Below are positions 10,085-22,621 of a stretch of DNA of 64,000 nucleotides, one piece after another; position 1 is the first letter of the stretch; every line of letters starts with the position of its first letter. The DNA is from Pyricularia pennisetigena (taxonomy: Eukaryota; Ascomycota; Sordariomycetes; Magnaporthales; Pyriculariaceae). A model generated the notes under the pieces. That model did no database searches and was not told the origin of the DNA. It worked only from the letters and a program-made list of their open reading frames with translations. Location of the stretch: the NCBI RefSeq assembly GCF_004337985.1, contig NW_021940923.1, positions 969,951-1,033,950 of the forward strand, given 5' to 3'. The position numbers and the translations under genes are program-made.

Positions 10085-13000
10085 CCGGCTATAACTAACG
10101 AAGCATTAGGTTGCGCGAATGATACTCCACGAGTCACCTACGGCTGTGCTTGAGGTTGTTGCTGAAAACCCCAAGGACTCAAGCGTCAGTTCAATCACGA
10201 AGAATGCCACTTTGAGTCCTTCACAGCAAATCAGGTACGCCGTTACGGGAGGCTTACCGGCTGGCTCTGGGAAAGACTTTGTGGAGCTTAAACCCGGGAG
10301 CAAGCCAGAAAAGACCTTTGGCCTCGTCGTTGCAGGACAAAATTGCAGTAAATGGTTCGAGGACCAAACTAGTCTTGAAATCCTTTTGGGTCATGTCAAG
10401 CCAGGCGGACGTTTAATCTGCGGGTTTCCATTGTCACTCAACGGCAAAGTCGACCTCTTCTCGGACGACACAGGCTCGATTGCCATCTTCACCGCCCCTG
10501 AGGTCACCACCAATGGACATACGAATGGAGACTTTGAGCATCTCCAAGAGGTCCTCGTCATCGAGCCAGCCACAGCAAGTGCCGCTATTACTTCATTTTC
10601 CAGCGATTTGGTATCCATGGTCAGCAGCCGAGGATACAAAGCAAAAGCCATCAGCTGGACGCCGGACTTGGGCCCGGATACCTTATCAAACAAAGCAATT
10701 GTCAGCCTGTTGGAGCTGGAGACCTCTTGCATGGACAAGCTGTCGCAGTCAGACTTTGACGCTGTCAAGAATCTCCTGGTAAAAGCAACCAGTCTTGTTT
10801 GGATCACCGGTTTCGAGGGGCCATCCGCGTTTATTATTGACGGCGTTCTGCGTGTTATCAGACGGGAGCTCGGAAACGATAGTCTGAAAGCTTTACACCT
10901 AAGCAGCCTAGCAAACGGCCCAGCCCTGGCTACCGGGGTGCTGCTCGGCTCCAGCGTCGACAACGAGTTTCTCGAGGAGGACGGGCTACTTAAAGTCGGC
11001 AGAGTGTATGAAGATCAGGACTTGTGTAACCAGGTCTCGTCCCACGCCGGCACCGCGCCGCACATGGAATCCATCAAAGACTGCGAGTTTCAATTATGCC
11101 TTGGAATATCTAAGCCTGGTCTGCTCGACACGCTGCGCTTCGCACCCACAAAAAGCGATAGAAAGTTGCAAGACGACGAGGTTGAGATCCAGATCCAAGC
11201 ATCCGGCTTGAAGTAAGTTTTTTTTACTCCCCCAATTAGTTCCCCTGTCCATTATCCCTGCTAACAAACAACAGCTTCCGAGATGTTATGATATCGATGG
11301 GTATAATCACCTACCCTTACCTGGGATATGAAGGTGCGGGTGTCGTGCTCAGAACGGGAAGCATGGTGACGGGCGTAAAACCAGGCGACCGTGTCACCGC
11401 CCACGTTCTAGGCTCGCACGCCAATGTAGCGCGCACGCCCGAAATACTGTGCGCCCAGTTGCCTGATGACATGTCTTTCGAGACCGGTGCGGCGTTGCCC
11501 GTCGTCTTCACCACCGCGTACCACGCTCTGGTTAACCTGGCCCGTTTGCGAAAGGGACAGTCGGTGCTAATACACGCTGCAGCTGGCGGAGTTGGCCAAG
11601 CAGCCATTCAAATTGCTCGCCATCTGGGCCTGAAGATTTACGCTACCGTAGGGTCTACCGAAAAACGGAAATTCATCACTGAAACGTACAAGATTCCCGA
11701 GGAGCGAATATTCAGCTCCCGTAATGCTAGCTTCGTTAGGGGGCTGAAACGCCTCACCGGCGGCCGTGGGGTGAACTGCGTGCTTAATTCGCTTTCTGGA
11801 GAGCTTCTCCGTCAATCTTTGGTATGCTAAATCTGATCAACCCATCCACATTTTTGCCAAGACTAAACAAAAAAAAAAAAAAAACCTAGTATTGCCTCGC
11901 CCCGTTGGGCACATTTGTCGAGCTGGGCAGCCGTGATGTCGGCGAAAATACAAGGCTCGATATGGCGCCGTTTGCCACTGGCATTACGTTTACCTGCTTC
12001 ACCCTGCTCGAAATCCTCAACAGCGACCCGGAACTCATGTCGGAAATATGGCGCAAGACCTTCGACCTCATCCGCAGCGGCGCCCTGCGCGCGCCAACCC
12101 CGTTAACCGTAATGCCCGTGGACCAGATCAAAGATGCTTTCCGGCTAATGCAGAGCGGTAAGCACCGCGGTAAAATCGTACTATCTTTCGACAGCAACGG
12201 CAAGGTGCCTGTCGTCCTGGAACCCAGTGTTGCGTTGCGGTTGGACCCGTCCAGCACGTACCTGCTCGTCGGTGGATTGGGAGGCCTGGGCAGGTCGCTG
12301 GCCAACATGCTGGTGACCTCTGGCGCGCGCAACCTTGCTTTCATTTCACGCCATGGCGCCGTAAGCTCCGAGGCCAAAGCAGCAGTCGACGCTCTTTCTG
12401 CCCACGCGACCGTCCGCACGTATGCCGCCGACGTCGCCGACCCAAAGGCGCTGGCCGCAGCCCTTGAGCGCTGCAGCGAGGATTTGCCGCCAATTAAAGG
12501 TGTTTTCCAAATGGCCATGGTCCTCCGCGACGGCATATTTGAGAAGATGACCCACGAGGAGTGGACCGGTGCTACCGAGCCCAAAATCGATGGCACACGC
12601 AACCTGCACCACTATTTCGGCCCGGAGCGACCGCTCGACTTTTTCATCATGTGCTCGTCCATTTCGGGCATCATTGGCAACCGAGGACAGGCAAACTACG
12701 CGGCTGGAAACTTGTTCCAAAATGCGCTCGCACACCACCGGCGAGCGTTGGGTATGGCAGGGTGCGCCGTCGACCTCGGTATTATGCGCGATGTCGGGGT
12801 GCTGGCTGAGACGGGCGCGGCAGGTGACTTGGTCGCGTGGGAGCAGCTCCTAGGCATTCGAGAGCCGGTGTTCCTGGCGCTGATGAAGGCAGCAATTAAC
12901 GGAGAGCGGCGCCGAGCCACTTTCCCAGCGCAGGTCAGCGTGGGTCTCGCGACGGCCGCCGCCTTCGAGAACGCCGGCTTGGATATGCCCAACTGGCTGG

Positions 13001-13392
13001 TTGAGGACTTGCGGTTTAGCCACTTGGCGGCAGTGCGATCGAACACTGCCTCCAACTCCTCGGACAACCCGGCCAAGGTTGGAGGCGTCACCATGGCACA
13101 GAGGCTGGCCACAGTCGAGTCCAAGGAAGAGGCAGTATCGGTCTTGATCGATGGGTTAGTCGATAAAATTTCCATCATTGTGTCAATGCCTGCCTCCGAG
13201 GTTGATCCCAGCCGGCCTTTGTTCATGTACAGAGTGGATTCACTTGTGGCTATGGAGATTCGGAATTGGATCCAGAGGGATGTCAAGTCTGACATTGCCC
13301 TTTTCGATGTTTTGGAAGCGGTTCCCATAACAAAGTTTGCCGAAAAGGTGGCTTTGAGAAGCAGGTTGTGTCAGTTTGACAAACAAGTATAG
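5924..13392 (+). CDS. Highly reducing type I polyketide synthase, 8 exons
   Basis: Iterative fungal PKS of about 2330 residues once seven GT-AG introns are removed: 6021-6075, 6906-6975, 7087-7154, 7756-7825, 10027-10109, 11213-11274, 11822-11889. All joins keep frame. Domains in order: KS (TACSSS Cys about 174, ECHGTGT His 309, His 349), AT (GHSSGE near 617), DH (HKVTGVVIYPG His near 945, HPTTLDS Asp near 1143), a structural linker about 1220-1630, ER (FRDVM; AAAGGVGQ), KR (GGLGGLG about 1957; Tyr near 2100 in QANYAAGN) and ACP (VDSL, Ser about 2281). There is no glycine-rich SAM motif in the linker, so C-methyltransferase appears absent, and no releasing domain. It should build a reduced polyketide from malonyl-CoA. 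No tailoring enzyme, transporter or regulator lies downstream. The start is the first ATG before the conserved IAVIGLACRLP; there is no sign of decay despite the RIP block 0.8 kb away. Confidence 0.93.
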
Positions 13393-14160
13393 GGGAAGAA
13401 AGGAAAGTTCGATTTACACAGCGGCGTATCGGAAACTAAATCAACCACCTATATCACTCATTTTGAACATGGATTACATTTGAGAAAGTTTTCGATTGGA
13501 TCAATCTAGTTTGCATGATCCATACGGTATTCATTTTGGATAATGGCAGCGATACTAAGATATTTATCACGGCTCAAACCCCTCTAATGGAATTTTTTAG
13601 GTTATATTTACATTTTCATGATTGCATTGCTAGCTTTTGTTGTTGGCGATACTAGTTATTCCCCCCGTGGCCGATTAGGTATTGGTTTGAATTCGCGCTT
13701 TGAGAGCTTTGCTTTTTCGCGTTTCGCAGCTATTGCCGCATTTTTGTAGGCCTGAACGGGTCGCGTTTTTGCGACAAGACCGGCCTTTCGTAGCGTTTCT
13801 GTTGTGCTTGTTGCCCACCGCTGGGAGGTAAGTGGACGTGGACGAGACATAATCGGTGATGGTTGCAAACGAAAAAAATGAAAATTGGCGACGGGCCCTT
13901 GCCCTCCTCGAAAAAGAGGGAAGAGGGCAGCGGGACGCAGGTGCCCTCCCCCTCCCCGAGAAAATCGACAGTTTCATGGCCATAGTAAGCGCGCGAGGCC
14001 CGAAAACGGGATCCTGTTTTGTCGACGGCGACAGGCCGGTGGCAGCGAGATGCATTTGACAACGGAGCCCAGAGGTGGGCGGGGCGGGGCGCGAGGTGAC
14101 GAACGACCATTGGCCAGAGGTGTGGGCCCAGACCCGATCCCATTGAATCCCTTAGCGTTT
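13393..14160. other. Intergenic, PKS to 5S pseudogene
   Basis: Presumed PKS 3' region, then a more GC-rich stretch (13.65-14.14 kb) with overlapping open frames on both strands. None has a recognisable domain or splice structure, and I see no gene I can support. Confidence 0.5.
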
Positions 14161-14164
14161 AATA

Positions 14165-14240
14165 CCGATCCTGCCCTCATTGGTTTAACAAAGGGAGAGC
14201 GGACGGGATCCCGTGTATTCCAATGGGTATGGTCGTATGT
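14165..14240 (-). pseudogene. 5S rRNA pseudogene (truncated)
   Basis: The minus strand from 14240 starts like the intact 5S gene (ACATACGACCATACCCA) and follows it for about 70 nt with scattered changes, mostly C-to-T or G-to-A: CACTGG becomes CATTGG, CAGTG becomes CAATG. Similarity fades beyond about 14165, so the internal promoter and 3' half are lost or unrecognisable. Decayed dispersed 5S copies are well known in Neurospora. Confidence 0.8.
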
Positions 14241-14435
14241 ACCGGTACCCGTTGTACAGCAACATTATAATTTGGTATTTGGCAAAAATCCAACCTTTGT
14301 TGCAAAATAGCACGTTACGGATTTATGCAGCAATCCTTTTTTTTTTTTTTCTTTTTTTTTTGGGGAATGTTATAAAATTATGATGTAACCCACAAATATT
14401 CCGTTCGAAAAAAAAAATTAGGCAAAAAGTAATGG

Positions 14436-14554
14436 ACATACAACACCGAGGATTCCCCAGTGGTCACCCACCTGAGTACTAGTTCGGCCCTCACTGGTTT
14501 GACTAGGGGAGAGCGGACGGGATCCCGTATATTCCAGTGGGTATGGTCGTATGT
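14436..14554 (-). rRNA. 5S ribosomal RNA
   Basis: A 119-nt minus-strand match to the fungal 5S consensus: it begins ACATACGACCATACCC, has central GGATCCCGTCCGCTCTCCC and GCCGAACTAGTACTC (internal promoter region), and ends GGTGTTGTATGT. The 5' and 3' ends pair to form helix I. A T5 Pol III terminator follows (14426-14430 as AAAAA on the plus strand). Single 5S genes scattered among protein genes are typical of many filamentous ascomycetes. Confidence 0.95.
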
Positions 14555-15010
14555 GGAAGATAAGTGGCTTGCATCAAAATATGAAGAGAGTGGTATACCT
14601 TTTCTAAACAACAGTACTGTGGAAATGACAGTTAGCTTCGCTCACAGCTAGTCAAAATAATCGCGGGCACAAAAAATCGACAATAGACAGATGCTTGTTG
14701 ACCAGATAGAAAGACGTTCCAAGCACTGTACCCGTGCCGTTGCTTATGTCACCGCCTCCGTTACACAAGTCTGCACTTGCGCGTTTTCATGCTGGATTTC
14801 GGGACCCACCCGCACCCAGCCAACAAACAACTTTTTTTAGCTTAGTACCCAAACTGAACCCGCGATTGTAATTGCACACGCGTTTTCCACAACCACCTAG
14901 TGCCGATTACTTCGCTGCCAGGCACACAACGCAAACTGCTGGTTTATTTCCAGCAGCTGCACCTCGGTGAGCCACTAGATTCACGAACGCGCTGATTACT
15001 ATTTTTCAGA
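14555..15010. other. Nucleoporin upstream region
   Basis: Non-coding. A GTGAGC donor at 14967 and TTTTTCAG acceptor ending 15009, with a GCTGATTAC branch-like site between them, could form a short 5'-UTR intron ending one base before the nucleoporin ATG; its 43-nt length makes this uncertain. Confidence 0.4.
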
Positions 15011-18000
15011 ATGAGCTTGTTTGGAGCACCAGCAGCAAGCACCTCTGCTCCGGCTGCTCCATCCCTGTTTGGAGCGCCAGCAGCTGGTACATCTGCGCCC
15101 GCTACATCTTCGCTCTTCGGATCAACGCAGCAGCAGCAGCAGCAGCAACCAGCGGCTTCAGGGCTCTTCGGTGCCCATCCCGATCAAAAGAGGCCAACTT
15201 TAGGCGGCAGCTCTCTGTTCGGCGCTACCAACTCAGGAGCAGCCCAGCCGGCCGTATCGCAGAACTCCCAGCTCATAGGACTTGATGGCAAACCTTCGAA
15301 TTCTCCATTCGCGACCGCGCTACCGCAGACGAAACCGACAGGCTCGCTTTTCAACAATACCGCAACCAATGCCGCTGGCGCGTCGATGTTTGACTCAACC
15401 GCCAGACCCGCTGGCGCGCAGTCAGTCAATGGCTCCCAGGCTGGTGGCGCTTTGTTCGACTCGCTACTAGCAAAAGCCAAGAAGAATGGTGATGGCGGCG
15501 ACGGAGTCGAATATCTGCCTAGCATCCAACTGGGCCTGAGCGACCTTCAACAGCGGTTGCGAAAGCTTGGGCCCCAGGGTCGCGCCGCAGACCGCCCACC
15601 TCTCGATGGCAGGGCACACTACCTATTAGCCGCCTCGGGTGTCGACCCTGGAGCTGCCGTCAAAGACCTGGGTGATTTTGCTGCACGCGCAGGCGGCAGA
15701 GTCCCTGAGACTAGATCAGTGGGCCCAAGCCCGGGCGAGCTCGACGTTGAAACTTACCTGTCCAACCTGCAGGCAAAGACCACCTTAAGTATGATTGCCG
15801 ACGGCCTAGAGCGCTCGGTCAGGGATTTCGACAGCTTCCTCGAAGAGAACGTCAACATGGAATGGGAGGCTCAAAGGAGACGCATATACGATCATTTTGG
15901 GATCAAGCCAAGGGAAGATGCAGTTGGGCCTAAGAGGTCCAGTGTATCGGCTGGCAGAGAAGACGTGGGCGGTTTTGGCCGCTCAAAGAGGTCTAGAAAC
16001 GCCACCGGCGGTGCTGAAGTTGCGGGCCGGGCCACCCAGAGGAATAGTACATTTGGCAAATCCAGCATGCTGCGGTCTGTCATCGGAAGTCCGAGCAGAA
16101 TCGGATCGCATGGGGCTCAGTTCGTCGACGTTGAGATGGTGGGCCACAACGGGTTAGGCAATGGCATCCCCTCGATCAACGAGCGATTCCTGGACGACAA
16201 ACAACGACAGTTTATTGAGAAGATTCATTCTTTGAATGACAGCCGCCTCATGAACCTCGCATACCCAATCATGCATGAATTCGCCGAGGTTACAAAGCGG
16301 TCTGGAGATGTACATGCACCCAAGATCTACGAGGCTTACAACGCCATGATAGAGGTTATTGGCGAAGACCCAGACGCGGATCCCAGCGTGCCTGGCTCAA
16401 CCGCGCGACAGCGACAATTCGCACAAAGCTACATTCATGCCCAAGCTCGGTCGCCAGAGGCCTTGGAGCTGCGGAAACGCATCATCAACGGGGCCAATCG
16501 GTACCTGGAGAAACAGGCATTCCAGGAAGCCGAGGCCACCATTGCTAAAAGCCCACAGGAGGCCAACCTGGGAGGCCGCCCCGATGTTATCAACAAAATA
16601 CGTGCTTACATCAGGGTCTTGGCTGCCAAGAAGAACTTGGTGACTGAAAACGCAGACCTTCAGCAAGTCCAAGGAGAGTATGTCTGGGCCATTGTTTTCT
16701 ATTTGTTGAGGACGGGTCATGTCAACGAAGCGGCCATGTACGTCAACGAGAACCAGAATCACTTCCGCAGCATTGACCGCACGTTCTCGTCATACATCAA
16801 TAGCTATGCCACCAGCGAAGATCGAAGATTGAAGCGGCCTATGCAAGAGCGGTGCAACAACGAATATACCCAACGCGTCCGCAATGCCCCCGAGGGAAGC
16901 ATTGACCCGTATCGCATGGCTTGCTACAAGATTGTTGGCCGCTGTGAATTGAGCAATCGTTCTCTCGAAGGCCTTAGGTTCGGCATCGACGACTGGATTT
17001 GGCTTCAGTTCAACCTGGCACGTGAGGGTGACCGCACCACAGAACTTGCCAATGAGACCTATGGGTTGGCAGAGCTGCAAGCCAACATCCAGGAGATTGG
17101 CAACAAGCACTTCGCAGCCAAGTCGGGCGCTGCCGGAGATGATGCCAACGGCTCCTTCAGCATGTTCTTCTTCCTGCAGATACTGGCAGGCATGTACGAG
17201 GCCGCGGTGGCCTATCTTTATTCCTTCTCACGCACCGACGCTGTCCACTTTGCTATAGCGCTCGAGTATTACGGCCTTTTGCGCCCGGCCGATGCCATGT
17301 CGGTCGCAAACGAACTCAAAAGCTTCAACACAAAGGGCGTAATGCAGATCAACTTTGCACCCCTCGTGGGTCTCTACACGCAGGACTTTAGGGCGGCAGA
17401 TGTTGCCGCGGCAGTGGACTACATTGTTCTCATCTGTCTCAATATGGACGATCCCAATAACGAGGCTGATAGGCAACAAGCAGCGCTGTGCCATGAGGGC
17501 CTCAGGGCTTTGGTGCTTGAGACACGGGAATTCAGCAAGCTGATTGGTGACATCAGGCCCGATGGCCAGCGTATTAAAGGCATGATCGAGGAGCGCGGCA
17601 AGCTGGTTGCGCTGGATGACGAGGCAGACTTCCTGCGTACCATTTCCCTCGAGGCTGCCCGAGCCGCCGAGGATTCCGGACGCACAACCGATGCAGTCCT
17701 ACTCAACCACCTTGCAGGCGATTACGATGCCGTGATTGTTCTGGTCAGCCGTACCTTGAGCGAATCAATCTCGATGGACGGTGGACTCGATGGCGACAAT
17801 GAGCCACTGAGGCTGGCACCGGTCAAGCCGCGCGTAGAGGGTGTAGAGGCACAGGAGCAGGCGGGCACCAGCCTGAGTCTTGCTGCTATTGATGACCCGG
17901 TGGAGCTGGCCAGGACCATGCTCACCATGTATGAGCGCGACATCATGTTTAGGCGCAAGATTCGTGAGCCGAACCGTGCAGCTTGTGCAGTGCTGCTTCA

Positions 18001-18477
18001 GATGAGCGAAATTAAGGGTCTTATCCAAGCACAACAATGGCCCGACGCTTTGGACGTGAGTTTGCCCATTTCGAGATTTTATACACCCGTTTTATATTTC
18101 CAAAACCTTCGTTCCCATCGCGGCATCAACTAACGTTTGATATGTGCAATCCACAGAAAATTCGCAGTATCGATATTCTACCCCTGGATGCCAAAGGTGA
18201 CCCAAGCGCCATACGCAGTTACGCAGCCCTCTTCGCTGGCTTGTCACAGGCAGTGGCGAGCAACGTACCGAACCTGGTAATGTGGACGACCGAATGCTGT
18301 ACCCGGCAGCGAGAGAGGCTCGCTAGTGGGCAGTTCACAGGCAACGAGGCCACCGCGAGGATGCTTTACAACGAGCTGAGGCAGATCACGGTCGACTTGA
18401 CTACGTATACTAGCCAACTTAGATACAGGTTTCCACCTGCAATCCTGGAGGCCTTGGCCAAGGCTGCTGCTGATTAA
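15011..18477 (+). CDS. NIC96: Nucleoporin Nic96/Nup93
   Basis: Linker nucleoporin of the inner ring of the nuclear pore complex, about 1121 residues from two exons. The intron is 18056-18156 (GTGAGT...CTAAC...CACAG) and both joins are in phase 0. The first 120 residues are low complexity with SLFG and GLFG repeats and a poly-Gln run. The rest is the helical Nic96 solenoid, including YVWAIVFYLLRTGHVNEAA near 560. In yeast the N terminus of Nic96 recruits the Nsp1-Nup57-Nup49 complex. N-terminal FG repeats are normally the business of other nucleoporins; here they are few and may aid pore retention (inference). The gene converges on the FGGY kinase downstream. Confidence 0.93.
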
Positions 18478-19068
18478 GCCTTGGTCGGAGCTTTTGAAGC
18501 TGTGAAGCTGGGTGTCGATGACGATAGTGTAAATATGAACCTGGATTTTTACAATCTGAAGCACGATATCGCCTGGTTTACGTATGGCTATTGAGGTTTA
18601 CCCATCACTTGGTGTGGTAGATCCGTGGTGTGTTGTTGTTAATATGATGCAGGTCCTACCGACTCGGGTTTTGCGGGGAACTTGGGGAAATTTGTAAACC
18701 AGAGAAGCGACGTGCAGTTACAAAATAGAAAATATGCGTCAGGATTGTCTAGCATGATTTCTAATTATTTAGACCTAGTCTCGAGCCAATTTAGGCATGG
18801 ATACTCGAGAGTGACCAGTCCCTCAGAAGAACATGTGAATAAAGAGGGAAAAGATTATAGAACAAATAAGACACTGTAACAAATGGTGCTGAAAATATGG
18901 CTTTGCCGCCGCGAGTTTAACCCCACCGAAAGGGTTTAAACTAGGCTCATAATTCCAAACTGGACTTGGAAGCAACAAAAGCATCGCTGTTTGCTTTACT
19001 GGGAGGCCACCGGTTCAAACCACGCCCGGACCTGCTATCAGCCTATGCACAATGCTGAATCCTCCATT
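18478..19068. other. Convergent intergenic region with hairpin
   Basis: Region between the converging nucleoporin and kinase genes. An imperfect hairpin, GTTTAACCC (18915-18923) with GGGTTTAAAC (18932-18941), could help 3'-end formation for either gene. A GGTTCAAAC block at about 19013 resembles a B box but has no tRNA context. Nothing else is recognised. Confidence 0.4.
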
Positions 19069-20970
19069 CTAGGCCCCAATCGCCTTGTCCACCTGCCTCC
19101 GGTACTCCTGCTGCGAGCGACATTGCTCCAAAAAGATGTCGTATTTGGCGTCAAGCAGTTTGTTCAGCCCCTGATCCTGTGCAGGGCTTACCAGACGCCC
19201 AGGCTTGCTCATGCGGTCCATGATGCTCCACAGGTCCTCCGTCTTGCCTTGGGCATCGGCACTCGCAGCCTTGGCGCCCAGCATAGCCGCGCCGTGGACG
19301 ACTGCGGCGTTGACGTACCGTGGGATCAGCACATGCATCCTGCAGGCCGTGGCAACAAGATCCATTAGAATCTCGTTCTGGCACTGGCTGCCGCTCATAA
19401 AGATGCTGCTGATGGAGTGGCCGGCCTTGTTCATCGTTTCGACGATCTGCCTCGTCTGCAGGGCGATAAACTCCATGGTGGCATAGTACAGCAGGGCCAG
19501 CGAGTCGACAGTCTTGTCGCTGCTCATACCGACGATGGCACCGCGCATATTGGGGTCGGCCACGGGCGATCTATTGCCCCAGAGATCGCCGTAGAAGAAG
19601 TAGTGGCGTGCCAGCCACGATATCGAGGGAGCCTGGGCCTTGCTGGACATCTGCCGCAGGTGGTCGTTCAAATAGTCGTATATGTTTTTGCCTTGGGCAG
19701 CGGCAGCTGCCTGTGTCTCGACAAAAGCTGCGTGCGTCTCGATCATGTGCCGCATAAGCTCGCCCGTGGCCGACTGGCCACCCTCGGCCATCCAAAAACC
19801 CGGGATGAGCACATCACGATAGGGGCCCCAGACTCCATCTACAAACACCGCCTCCTTGGACATGGCCAAGTGGCATGTCGAGGTGCCGGCAACGGCTGCC
19901 AGTCGCGTAAAGGCCTGGGCCACATCGTTGGGCGCCATGGTTTCGTCAAGCTCGTCGGCAGTGAGCTTGACCTTGGCACCCACGGTACCAATCCAGCCGG
20001 CGTAGGCATCAATGACACCGCTACCCACAGCAGTTCCAGGACGGAGGCCAAGCTCGGTGGCTGCCTTGTCGCACAGTCCACCGACCAGCTCTCCGGCACT
20101 CAGATACTCTCCGCTCTATCGACGTATTTAGTTTGTCAGCGATATGGCAAGGGGGGCCGGGAAAGTTATCGAGGCCACAGTAGCAAAATAAAAAGGGCTC
20201 ACCACCCCATTAACCCCTCCCATCCGCTTAAAGTCATCCTCCACCAGATCGCTGAGGCCAATAGTATGGTAAAAGTCCTCCTGCCACCCCTTGACACTTC
20301 CATCGACACCAACTGGCACATAGCCCTGCTTGCATACTGTGCTGCAGAAGCTTCTCGTGTTTCTTCCAGTGGCCAAGTGCGTCAGGGCATCAGCCAGATC
20401 ATAAAACTTGCAGCGATCAAAGAGATCCTTGGGCATGTTGTTCTTGAGCCACAATATCTTTGGAATCTCCATCTCGACGCTCATCTTACCACCGACGTAG
20501 CGCAGCAGATTGTGGCCCGTGGCATTAATCTTCTCGGCTTCAGCCAAGGGACGGTGGTCCAGCCACAGTATCACGTTGCGATCTTCCCCAGAGGCATTTG
20601 AAAAATCTGGCCCGGTAACAGGAATGGGCTCATCAGTGTCGTGGCTGAATACTGCGAGAGAGCAGGTGGCATCGAATCCTATGCCGTGAATGGTGGATGT
20701 GTCAATTCCCGTGTCGGTGACAACTTTTTTGACACAGAAGCAGATGGCATCCCAGATATCGGTTGTTGATTGTTCCTGCTTTGATGTTAGTAGCAACAAG
20801 CAGAGTTATTGAGGTTCAAGATGCGACCCTACATAGTGGGAACCCTCGTAGCCAGCTGTAGGCTGCCAGAGCTTGATCTCCTTGGTTGCAAGTGACTTTA
20901 TATCACCAGTGGCATCGATGAGACAGGCCCGGGCAGAGCCAGTCCCGACATCGATACCAATGTAATGCTC
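19069..20970 (-). CDS. FGGY-family carbohydrate kinase (ribulokinase-like)
   Basis: ATP-dependent sugar kinase of the FGGY family, closest in pattern to the YDR109C/ribulokinase-like group that phosphorylates ribulose-type sugars; the substrate is not determined here. Exons on the minus strand: 20970-20833, 20775-20203 and 20115-19069, with introns 20832-20776 and 20202-20116, giving 585 residues. Motifs: IGIDVGTGSARA (phosphate binding) at the N terminus, DATCSLAVF, LWLDHR, GSGVIDAYAGW, and the C-terminal signature region around MSGSQCQNEIL. Frame analysis shows TGA upstream of 20970 and no in-frame ATG, so a short first exon with the start codon must lie further upstream (about 20985-21200); I could not fix it. 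A GTGAGT at about 21071 may be its donor. Confidence 0.88.
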
Positions 20971-21199
20971 CTGGGAGGTTCATTTGATCAGCATAGTCTG
21001 GCAATGCAGTTGACTCCTCAACCCTCTCTTTCTTTGCCCAATAACAGAAGACGGTTCGAATATCCAGTGCCACACTCACTGTGCTCTTGAGAGCTCTGGG
21101 GGAAGACAAGGAGGATCCGATCCACACGGTTAGTTTTTTTCTTTCTTTTTTCTTGCTGCTCGCATTTGTATTGAAATCTCCCGGATAATGTGGGAAACA

Positions 21200-22583
21200 T
21201 GAGTGTTCACTCAGTGCGTGAAACTCACTCCATAATTTCTGGGCTGTTGCTTTGTTTTCCGTACAAGCTTCAAATCAATATTCTCAAGCAGACCGTTTAG
21301 AAAAGCTCAAAGCATGCACACTTAACAAATTCGACAGTTTTGGATGAGAAAGATTTGTTGGCTGCTTGGGAAATAAGTACAAAGAGTAGGAGTAGCGATG
21401 TTTGATGTCACTTCCTCAGGTAACTTTCACCCCGCGACCGATAGTAATAGTCTATGGGCGCGAACCAAAAAAAAAAAAAAAAAAAAGAAAAAGAAAAAAA
21501 GAATACAATAGAAAAAGGGAGAAGCAACTGCATGCTGTCCATCAGCAGGTACCAAGGCTACCCAGGAGAGAAACAGCCCGGCTGTCGCTGCTCGATTTCT
21601 CCTCTCAGCTGGTTGGTAGGCACTGTACGGTATGGTGCTGGAAAGTCTGGATGGGATCCAATGTCGGGCGAGTGGAACCTTGCTGTGGCGATGGGTTGCG
21701 GGGAAAGCTCGCTAAACGCCGAGGGGCCGCAGAGATTGGCAAAGTCTAGAACGAATGCAGGTTCCACAAATCCAAGATATAGACTTGTCCATCGATAGTT
21801 ATGGTTGGGCATTCAGATTTGATGGGCGAGAAGCCAAGGCATTTTGCATTCTACTGTGGTGAGCCGCTGGCACTACACGGGCAAGACAAGATAGGTACTT
21901 AGGCAGGGAGGGTCACAAGTCGCCCCCGCAAGGTCGATCAAAGGATGCGCGCTTGCTTGTGTTCCTACTACATGGTGGTTTACAGGTCGCTGGCTGGCTG
22001 GCCGGTCTTGACCTCCGAACCGGTCCGATCCGGTCAAACCAGGCATTCATGTGATCTGCCGTCCAAGTAGAGTGACGTGTTTATCTGAAAACAAGAAGGT
22101 AGGCACGAACCATGCGAAGAAAGAGGGGGGAAATTAAAGTTGACAGGTCCATTATTATTCATTTGGAATTCGATGAGAGTATCTTGTTGAAGAGTGGTGG
22201 GTAAATGGGAGAAAAGTCAGACAGAGTAGCAAACACATCGCAAGCGAGGAAAGAGGGGTTACGGGGTTGACTTTTTTTTTTTTTTCCTTTTTTTTTTCCT
22301 TTTTTTTTCCTCATAGACGGCGACCGTTGGTGATAGGCATGGCTGCCGAACAAACCGCCAGAAGAACGTACGGATCGGAAAACACACGGAAAATGAACCC
22401 AGAATATAAGGTAATAGAAACCTTGATTACCATTTGCGAGGTACCTAACCTAGGCGGCTGAGAAGATACAATTTCATAATAGAGAATAGTATGATGCGAC
22501 CATGACAAAGGACCGTCGAGGCGCGAGATTGGTCGGCGACAGTGCATTGGAAACAAGGGTTGACGGAGACTTGAAGAAAAAAC

Positions 22584-22621
<38 letters not shown>

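Noticed and set aside
5924..13392. PKS as a fragmented pseudogene
   Set aside because: Every break in frame coincides with a good GT-AG intron, and all seven joins restore conserved motifs.
13656..14143. GC-rich overlapping minus-strand frames between PKS and 5S
   Set aside because: Basic low-complexity translations, no recognised domain, and no splice continuation.
19005..19030. tRNA B-box-like GGTTCAAAC
   Set aside because: The flanking arms do not pair and no A box or terminator is at the right distance.
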